Of a DNA stretch of 20,000 nt, positions 1 through 8,800 are shown piece after piece (position 1 is the stretch's first letter; each line of letters starts with the position of its first letter). The stretch is from Actinidia chinensis. Lineage: Eukaryota; Streptophyta; Magnoliopsida; Ericales; Actinidiaceae. Made by a program: the position numbers and the translations under genes. The stretch is taken from assembly GCA_009663005.1 (NCBI GenBank), contig CM018913.1, positions 632,421 through 652,420 of the forward strand. Reading direction: 5' to 3'. The notes beneath the pieces are model-generated. The model had not been told where the DNA came from, made no database searches, and saw only the letters and a list, made by a program, of their open reading frames with translations.

Positions 1-900
1 CCTTAGCATGCAAACGGTTGGGGTAGATGAAATGTTTATTAAGAAGTCCTCCATTTAATTGAGGTTCGAGCTTTGTATGGGAAGTGCCATGTGAGTCAAG
101 TCAGGATGCACTTTCATTTCTGTCCCTATTTAGGCCCAGTTTGGTGTAATTTTTTTTTTTTTTTTTTAGTTATCATTTTCTGACACAGTAATAATTAAGA
201 AAAATTTATAAGTTTTGTTAGTTTGTGAGAAAATCTGTTGTACATATCCTGTTCCATAAAAAATATTACCGTTATGTTATGTTTTTTTATGTTAAATTAA
301 ATGTAATGAATATTACGATTAATTATGATAATGAAAGCCTCATATATATATATATATACCTTTTTTAAAAGTGTATAATGTAGTCGCTGTATAATTTGTA
401 TAGCATTTTCCATCGGTGATGTTTGGTGTTGCAGGTTTGCAACCTCATCTTCACTTTTAGAGAGATGAATTTGGCGTTGGCAACCCGTGAGTTTGTGTTG
501 AAAGTTTGAAACTATGTGCCAAATGACTATTCCAACCCGTGATTATTTTTGGAATTATCTTTTTCTTTTATATAGAGATCGAACCAGCAATAAAACCTGA
601 GTATACAACGTCGCGCAGAATCCAAAACCAGCAAAGCACAATCACCTGTGGAGGACTAAATGTTATACCGAAGTGCAACATAGAATTTAAAAAAAAAAAC
701 AAATTTATTGAATACTAATATAGAACAAATTACAAAATATACAATTTGAAATTATAAACTGAAACAAAATAATAAACAGAATAAAAAAATATAGAAATAC
801 AACCTGAACAAAATTTGTAGAGAAAAAACGTGTTGAGTCTTGTATTCCACACGATATCCTTAAGGCGCCCCTACCGATGTTCTGGTTTGTTGAGCGTTAC
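1..900. other. Non-coding AT-rich flank
   Basis: I see no gene here. The stretch is AT-rich and has a T homopolymer near 150-167, an (AT)n microsatellite near 342-358, and an A-rich patch around 688-800. No long open frame or splice-consistent exon chain is visible. The segment from about 560 onward runs into the tandem repeat that starts near 901 and may belong to the same degenerate repetitive element, but I cannot name a family. Confidence 0.6.
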
Positions 901-1388
901 CTTCTAGAATACAACAATACTTCTTTGATCAATGGTTGTACCGTACTGACCAGAACATTGAACTGCTTTTGATCTCTCTCGGGAAATCAAAAGCTAGAAA
1001 GAGGAAGACTCTCTCAGAATAGTGTGTGCTCTCAATTTTTGCTGTGTGTCAAAACTAAAGAGAAAGACTCCAATTTATAAAAGGCTCGTTGAAAGTAGTG
1101 TGTGTTCTCAAGATACAACAACACTTTTCTGATCAATGGTTGCACCGCATTGACCAGAACATCGAACTGTTTTTTATCTCTCTTAGAAAATCAAAAGTTA
1201 GGAGAAAGGCTCTCTCAAATTAGTGTGTCTCTCAGCTTTTGCTACGTGTCAAAACTAAAGAGAAATGCTCCAATTTATAAAAAAACTCTTCCAAAGTAGT
1301 GTGTCAAGACTAAAGAGAAAGGCTTCAATTTATAAATGCTTTTAGCTTTTACTGTGTGTCAAAACTAAAGAGAAAGACTTCAATTTCT
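901..1388. repeat. Degenerate ~200-bp tandem repeat with shorter 3' sub-repeats
   Basis: Two diverged units of about 200 bp follow one another. The marker GATCAATGGTTG occurs at 927 and 1131 (spacing 204), and the marker AAAACTAAAGAGAAA occurs near 1051 and 1251 (spacing 200). Two shorter copies of the second marker follow near 1302 and 1361, and three of the four copies are followed by a CAATTTATAAA-like string. A short open frame at 1102-1299 lies inside the repeat, has no recognisable similarity, and is not called. The repeat could be the remnant of a retroelement terminal repeat or a local duplication; the family is not recognised. Confidence 0.7.
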
Positions 1389-1399
1389 AGGGGAACAGG

Positions 1400-1797
1400 T
1401 TGTGCAAGCGGAGGGGTGGAGTCAGGATTTTAGGTTAGAGGTTAAAGTGTAAAAAAAATATTTAATATATTTTAGGAGGGCTAAAGTATAAAAAAAATTC
1501 TAAAGCAAAATTTTATAATTTTTTAGAAGTGATGGGGCTGTACATTGGCGGTCCCAGGGGGGCGGGCGGGAGCCGCGGCCCCCCTAAACATTTAAAAATT
1601 TTCTCCATTTTTTTTTTAATTTTTTCTGTTAGTTTTGACTATTTTGCTATTGAATATAAATAATTGACCCCTCTTAAATGTTTTTATCGAAAGATCCATT
1701 AAAAATGTATAGTTCGGCCTCCCTAAATTGAAATTCTGCGTCCACCACTGGGGCTATAGCCCCTCCTTGACCTAGCATGGGTCAGCCCTTGTGCAAG
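1400..1797. mobile_element. Outer small non-autonomous DNA transposon with 9-bp target duplication
   Basis: The nine bases TTGTGCAAG occur at 1400-1408 and again at 1789-1797, exactly bounding an AT-rich element (1409-1788) whose ends are G/C-rich. The left end reads CGGAGGGGTGGAGTCAGG, and the right end, reverse-complemented, begins GGGCTGACC, so the terminal inverted repeats are weak. Eight- to nine-base duplications are typical of hAT and Mutator-type elements, and the outer element may belong to either. It is interrupted by a second element at 1543-1750; without that insertion it would be about 170 bp long. No transposase frame is present. Confidence 0.6.
1535..1758. mobile_element. Nested hAT-like MITE (208 bp) with 8-bp target duplication
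   Basis: The element spans 1543-1750. Its ends are imperfect inverted repeats: CATTGGCGGTCCCAG on the left, against CAGTGGTGGACGCAG when the right end is reverse-complemented, which is 11 of 15 matches. It is flanked by GGGCTGTA (1535-1542) and GGGCTATA (1751-1758), 7 of 8 identical, as expected for an aged eight-base hAT duplication. The interior is AT-rich between a CG-rich left end and a CCTCCCTAAA-like right end, and it has no coding capacity. It sits inside the element bounded at 1400 and 1797, so it inserted later. Confidence 0.7.
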
Positions 1798-2500
1798 GGT
1801 GCATGTAGGGTGTAAAGAGAAGCTCAACTCAAAAGTCCTCCCCCATCTAAAACTTGAGTACCCCTTGGGATGTTTTCTAAGGGACACTCCTAAATTTTAT
1901 ATGGGTTTCTCACTCCTCTCTCACAATTAATTAGGGATTAAGAGTTTTCCACCACATTTAGCTAGTTTATCTAGCTCACTTTAAGAAACAATATCTAATT
2001 CAACCCTTATTAGTTTTGAACATTGTTTATATTGTTGAAAAGCTCTTGCGCGGAAGAGAAGCCATTCCTAATTCGTTTTGAACATTGTTTAAGATGGAAT
2101 GGTTGGTTAACTACTGCGTCCGTCAATTCTTGATAACAACTTCGAGACCACTAAATACATTTAGACTTTCCACAACCCAACAAAACATAATTTTAAGACT
2201 GTCGAGGAAAAATGATAATGTGATTTTGGATTTTCACTTTTCTTACCTTGGAAAGGAACTTATAAAAAAAAAGGTACTTTCTCATCACCTATTTCACCAA
2301 AAATCACATTTTCAAATTCGGTAAGAATTTGATTGAATAGTAATTTTAGGTTCCATCCTCAATTGACAATAAAAGAAAATATTGAACACTAGGAAATTCT
2401 TAAAAACAAGTTTCTTATTCAATTATTCAAGATTATATAAACTAACAATATAAATTAAGATGTAAAATATAAGTATAAAACTATTAAAAAAATTGTTATT
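1798..2500. other. Intergenic AT-rich DNA with a short direct repeat
   Basis: No gene is supported. The 17-base string GTTTTGAACATTGTTTA occurs at 2013-2029 and at 2075-2091, 62 bases apart. An open frame at 2085-2324 (79 codons) shows no recognisable domain, and its composition matches the surrounding non-coding DNA. Confidence 0.5.
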
Positions 2501-2504
2501 ATTA

Positions 2505-2690
2505 TCCAGTCTAGTTCAGTTCGGAATCGGAACCGAACTCACTAATCAGTGAATCGAACCGATCAATGCAATTTTGAAAATTTTAGACCCGGAACCAACT
2601 TGAATAAAAATAAAACTGAACCAAACTGACCAGTTCAAATCGGCTTGGACCATTTGTTCAGTTCTACCGTTTGTTTTTTTAACAGCCCTA
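2505..2690. repeat. GAACCGAAC-rich dispersed-repeat-like sequence
   Basis: Closely spaced variants of GAACCGAA, GAACCAAC, GAACCAAAC and their complement TTCAGTTCGG fill this stretch, which ends in AACAGCCCTAG near 2682-2692. Such motif-rich segments are common near transposon ends in dicot genomes. No clear terminal repeats or target duplication were found, so the element type is open. It lies directly upstream of the PIG-V promoter region. Confidence 0.35.
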
Positions 2691-2715
2691 GATTCCAAAG
2701 TCCACACAAGAAGTC

Positions 2716-2727
2716 TACGACGTCGTA
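2716..2727. promoter_or_regulatory. ACGT-core palindrome upstream of PIG-V
   Basis: TACGACGTCGTA is a perfect 12-base palindrome about 155 bases upstream of the PIG-V start codon. Its centre GACGTC is the C-box-type core recognised by plant bZIP factors. Binding is inferred from the motif only. It could instead be part of a promoter-associated repeat. Confidence 0.35.
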
Positions 2728-2841
2728 TTGGAGCTTCGCCTTTTTCATTCTGTTTTTAGAAACTTTCTTCACTGAAGAACAAGCATATACCAGGTCTCCA
2801 GAGTTGTACGTCCCCTGGCAGTAGGCCATAACAGAACTCTT

Positions 2842-2877
2842 CTTCTCCTTCTCTCTCTCGCGCTCTCTCTCTTCGAG
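2842..2877 (+). promoter_or_regulatory. CT-rich leader tract of the PIG-V gene
   Basis: An almost pure C/T stretch, rich in CTCTCT with one CGCG interruption, ends a few bases before the ATG at 2881. Pyrimidine-rich tracts of this kind are frequent in plant core promoters and 5' leaders. No convincing TATA box lies at the expected distance, which fits a TATA-less, CT-initiator type promoter. That reading is an inference. Confidence 0.45.
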
Positions 2878-2880
2878 GCA

Positions 2881-5800
2881 ATGGCGGGCAGCGAATCTTC
2901 GATCGAAATCCACCACACTCGCATCGTTCTGCGATCAGCGATCGCATCGAGGCTCCTACTCGTAGCCCTAATCGTCCTCTGGAGGTCACTTCTCAACCCT
3001 TACGACACCTCCGCCGCCATAAACCCCAGTTGCCTCTCTAGCTCCTCCTCAAACTCACCCTCCGTTCTCTTCCCTCGCATTGCGTCAGCGATCGAAGACA
3101 CCGTCGTATGGGACGGCGTTTACTTCGTCCGCATTGCGCAGTGCGGGTACGAGTACGAGCAGTCCTACGCCTTCTTTCCTCTTTTTCCGCTCTCTATGGC
3201 TCTGCTATCGCGGACAGGTCCGTCAATTCAATAGCTCTGTATTGTGAGGAATTTATGGATTTTTTATTAGAGTGAAACTTATGATAGAAAGTGGTAGGAA
3301 TTGAAGCAAAATAAAGGAAAGGGGAAGGATAATTTTCATGTATGCATTTGGTGAAGGTAAAATTTTGGTCTTAAGTTGTTAGAAAATTTAATGGAGATTA
3401 TTACTTATTAGTGACCAGAGGTGCTTACACACGATATACATGTGCTTTACAGTTCTTATTTAATTCTTCCATTTTGGTGGTTTATGTTGTAGTTATAGTG
3501 AGTTTTTTTTATATATTTTTTTTCATTTCTGGTTTGCCCATTAACAGTTCACAAACACAAATATCTGAAGTGTAAAAGCAAAAATGTTCAGAGAATGCTT
3601 TGAGAAGTGAAAAAATATACACAACCTAAAAAACAGAAACACAAAAAACTGGATCCTCCCTTTTTAATAGTATTAGATATTAGATATGGCAAATTGAGAA
3701 ACTATAGGCAAAATGGTTAGTCATGTTTACCTGTCCCTAGAAAACTTTCTTTTTATGTTCTGCAATAAATTGAAAATCATATTAGCAATGGGTTGTTCAA
3801 CAAAACTTTCTTGCACTTTTTACTTTCCTTATGCGAAATAATCATAGAAAAAGTTTCTTTTTTTCGTTACATTTTCCTCCACTTTCACCCTAGTGATTTA
3901 CGATGTTTGTTGTTCCGGTGTTAATGCTGTTAATTCCACTTATTGGTATAGAGCTGTATTGGGATCTTCTGCATATGTAATTCGTAACATTGCTTTCATT
4001 TTGGTCATTTGATTGATTCTGTAGTTATTGCTATTTGCATTCTTAGTTTTAGACACGAGTTTTATTGTAATTTTCTTGGGAATATATGCACTACTACTGA
4101 TTTATATTGCTTGTTGTTCCAGTGTTTGTGGTTTTAATCCCGGTTGTTGGGTATAGAGCTGTGTTGGCATTGTCTGGATATGTAATTAGCAATCTTGCTT
4201 TTGTCTTGGCTGCAACATGTTTGTACAGGTGAGTTTTTTGCTAATTGTCATTTGCACTGGTCCTACTCTTCTTGATGTCTGAATTTACCTGCATATATGT
4301 ATATTGTATCTGCATATATGTGTCTTATATGCATATTTACACACGTTTATCTGCGAAGCTCTGTATATATCTATGTATGCTTTGCATGAACACATTACCC
4401 ATATAGGTTATGCTATTCTGTAAAAGGAAATTTCCTTTTGGTAAGTAATTCTCGACAGAGAAGAATATGGCAGGATGTGCTTGAAATGATGTAGTTCTTA
4501 ATCAAGAGGAATACATAGGTCTTGAGTCTTTAGACTTCATAAATTATGGCATAAGATAAAATGACGATGGAACTTCTCATTGCTGTATTTATGGCAGGGC
4601 CATCTTTTGACTGTGGTGATGGTCCGTCAAAGTTTTTCTGTTGACAGTTGAATTGCTTCTTTTTAGTGGGTGCTTAAGGTAAACAAACACATTTCTGGCT
4701 TAATAGACCATAATTTTTTCGAAAGAGGCCTTAATTTAGAAGTCCTACCATTTTAGTTACGGAGATTATCCAATGTTTTCAACTTGCATAGCATTGACGG
4801 AATCCTGAGGTGTGATGAGTGGGCTGAAGATTGTGGATTGAATTCGATGGTGTAGACTTTCTTTAGACGACTACATTTAATGCAACCAGACTTTCTCTCA
4901 GCACTTAGATCCGTCATACCTAGCTTTCTTTCTTCGTTAGTTTTGGACAGAAATATATTATCACAATCTTGTTTAGAGTGGGAGTCCTTTATAAGCTAAT
5001 TGGTGCTTGTGAGTGAATTTGGCATATGAAATGTTAATCTTCTTTTTAGAGGGATAATTGAAATGTTTTGGTTTTACTCTTAAATTCTCCTCTCTTTAGG
5101 GAATAGGCTAATAGCATTGTGATGGCTTTGGTCCATGGGTGATCTTGCATTATTTACTCAAATTTTAAAAACAATTTCATGTATGTTATTTCGTAATGAT
5201 GTTGGGTGTGGGGTCCTAAAATGTTTGGACATTAACTTTCATCTATAAACTCCATTGGAAGTTAAAAAGTTTGCCTCTTCATCTATGGTTGGCTCCATGG
5301 CAAGGTTTCTTGAATGTAATCTGGAAATCCTAGTTTCTATTAGGCGCCTTGAATCCACAAGGAGAATAGAGGAGAAAGAAAGGGAAGGAGAACCCTAAAC
5401 TTCTGCTCAACATATTGTTGGATAGCTTGATATACATTGTTGGGCCAATTTCCTAACAACTTAAGCAGTTAGGACAATTGATAATCGAACGTGGTATTAG
5501 AGCTTTGGTTTTTAGGAGGTCTTGCGTTTAAGTCTCTCCACTTGCATTTGTTTCCTATTGCATTTGCATTTACATTGTTGGGCCACTTCCCTAACAGCTT
5601 AAACTCTTTGGACAAGTGGTTATCTAAAACATATTACAACATATCTCTATCCTATTTATAGAGAGGTTGACAAAACTTGGTTTGAACTCTATGTTATGTT
5701 ATCTTATTGAGCACTAAAAGCAATCAGAGACAACTTACATTTAAAGGATTAGTCATCTATGGCAACATGAATTGTAAGTCTGTAATACTCTTGCCACCGA

Positions 5801-8800
5801 CTGTTGAAATGATTCCTGGAATTTCCATAGTGATGCAATTTCACCTAGTTGTTATAATGTGGTTTGAGTTAGTAATTAGTTACTTAAAACCTTTTAAATT
5901 TGAAGTTTTTCCTAATGAGTAAAATGAATCTTGTGAACCATGGTATCAATATGTATTTTTCTCAAATTGGAAATTACATCTATTTTTCTATTATTTTTTT
6001 TTGTCTTTTTCCTAGTAACCGTGCCGTAGTTTTGTACTTGGAATTGGGAAAAAGGTCCAAAGAAATTATGTTCTTTTCTTTTAATGCAGACAGTTAAATG
6101 TTAGATCCTGTTGTTGGATTTATTTACCGCACACACATGCACTTGCGCATTGGGAAATTTTACGTTACTTTTAGATATGGCCCAACACTGCGTTTGGTTA
6201 GATGGAATGGAATTGGATAGGAATGAAATCAAAGCAAGAATGAGGTATGAATAATCATTCCCATTACAATATTTAGTTATGTATGAGATTGAGTTTGGAA
6301 TGTAATGTAATGTGGTAGGAATAATAAAAAAACGTTTTTCAATTTTTGAAGTTTAAAATAAAACAGTTTCAGGTTTTGCTTAACTTTATTTTTTTTTCTT
6401 TTTTTCACTTTGTTCTTTCTGCTCTCAGTTTTTTTCCTGTTTATGTACAATATTTTTCAGGTTTTGCTTAACTTTTAACTGTTTTCGTTTTTTTTTCTGC
6501 TTTTGTTTTTTTTTATCGTTTTCTGTTTTTTTTCTGTTTCTGTACAATATTTTTGTGTTTTCAGTTTCTGAAAAAAACTGTTTTTGTTATTCTTTCTGTT
6601 TCAGTTTTTTTTCGTTTTCTGTTTTCAGTTTTTTTTTTCTGTTTCTGTAAAATAATTTCCTGTTTTCAGTTTTTGAAATAATTTTTTTTTCCAGTTATTC
6701 TGTTTTCCATTTTCAGTTTGCGTGTTAGTTTTCTGTTTCTTTTTTTTTTTTCAGTTTTTATTTTTTATTTTTTGTTTCTGTTTTCAGTTTTTATTTTCTG
6801 TTTTTTAATATATTTCTGTTTCTTTTTTGTTTTCAGTTTTTTTTCCTGTTTTCAGTTTTTCCCCCTGTTTCTGTTTTCAATTTGTGTTTTCTGTTTTCTA
6901 TTTTTTTCTGTTTCTGTGTTTGTATTCAATTTTTTTTTCTATTTGTGGGTGGTGGTGGGAGGCGGTGGGTGGATATTTTTGGTTGTGAAAGTAATCAAAA
7001 AATAAAGAATGGAATGGCTAGTCCTTCCAAAAATTGGAGAATGACCATTTCTTGAAATGGACTAATGATAATTTCATTTGGAATGCTCATTATAGTATTT
7101 GTGACGAACCAAACGTTGGAATGAGCATTCCTCCATAATCATCATTCCATTCCAACCAACCAAATGCAGCCCAAATGGTTTAGGATAGGTCTGGCATGGG
7201 TTCTGGTGACTGTAGAGTCCTTCCCAAGAAGAGATCCTTTCCAAAGGAAATTTACCGTAGAATGGTGTTTAATGATGACAGGATATGGAATTTACTTTAA
7301 AACATAAAGGAACAGAAGGAGCTAGTCACTACGGCATATACCTGCAAGAAGCATTGGCTGTTGGATTTGCAAAACATATCATGGTTTCAAAAGGAATAGA
7401 TCACCTGCAGCAAGCATTGGCCATTGGCTCAATGCTATGATGTTATTCATACGCAAAAGTATGTAAGCGGTCTTTTCTTCGTGTAATTCGTTCTAATTGT
7501 CACCACCCTAACCCCCCTCTATATGGATTGGAGGTGTGACTGGCTGATAGCAATGTTCTACCAAAGGCTTTCTATACTGATTTGAGAGTGCCCTTGTAAA
7601 TTTGAATACTATTTAGCTTTAGTGGAAGCATACTATTAACAGAACTTGTGTAACTCAGTGACACAAGTGCCCTAGTCAAATGAGATGGAATTTGCTTCAG
7701 TGTATTACGTATTTAAATTGTTAATGTACATCTCAAGAGTTCTACTCAAAAAGTTTGCTTATCTTTAATATTCAACGATTTGAAAAAACCTAAACCACAA
7801 AGACATGCAAGTCTTCTACACAAATGTACATATAAATAAAAGCACGATCAACTCATAAACCCTCATTACTGAAACATACAAGGAGTAAACCGTAAGCAAA
7901 ACTCCCAGGGAGTAATATCATAACTACTATGAAATAACCATGGATATCATATATAGCTCTTCCAAAACCGAGTTCTGTAATGCAGGGTTCATTTATAAAA
8001 GAAAGGTTGTATGCTAAACCTCATTTGATGTACGAAACATAGAGATTTTAGAATGTTTCATACAAAGGTTTATCGACAAAAATCCATATAATTGTAGATC
8101 CATGTAAACGTGCAATCATGTAAAGTCATGTAGTGACCTCTCAAAATCCCTTTAGCAATGTAATGCTATGATGACATCACAATGAAACAACTACACGAGA
8201 TATCTACGCAACTACCAGAATCCAAACATATAAGCCACATTAATGGCAAGGGTGAGACATCTCCATTATGGCACTACTAGCATGTTACATGTTCTCATTT
8301 CCAAAACAAGTAGATATCCATGGTTTTCTTGCATAAGGAGCAAATGAGCATTTAGAACATAGTCTAAGCATTTGAAACATAGCATAAATAATTTCCGTCT
8401 AACAAAATCTGGTGTAAAATGGTGCTCAATGTATGACATTACTTTCATTCACCTTTTATTATCTTGCAAAAGTGATTTCTACACATTTACTTCATAGAAC
8501 ACTGTAATTATGTCAAGCATAAGTTAGTTACATTAATAACATACTCTGTTCAAAGTCCATAGCTTCATACCTGATTCCAATTCATTTTACTCTTTGTAAG
8601 CTTAAGCCATTTTTTCTAATCATAGATAGGTTTAGGATGCTGTAAATATGTCCATGTGTTTGTATACAAGAAAAAAGGCCTTTTTGTATTGGTGCTTTTC
8701 TCATTTTGAGGTATCTATGTATATGTTTCCGTAGCTCTTGCAATCTATTTTACATGGACTCAAGCACAAATGTTGGTTGAAGGCAGGATGTGTGTGTCAG

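Noticed and set aside
2635..2996. Three overlapping minus-strand frames opposite PIG-V exon 1
   Set aside because: They are antisense shadows of exon 1 and the CT-rich leader (Arg/Glu-rich from CTCTCT), with no domain.
5492..5536. Possible tRNA gene
   Set aside because: Only A-box-like and degraded B-box-like strings are present; no acceptor stem or full cloverleaf can be formed.
6718..7005. 95-codon + strand frame made almost only of Phe, Leu, Ser, Val and Cys
   Set aside because: This is a composition artefact of the T-rich array. It resembles a membrane protein only because TTT and CTG codons are hydrophobic.
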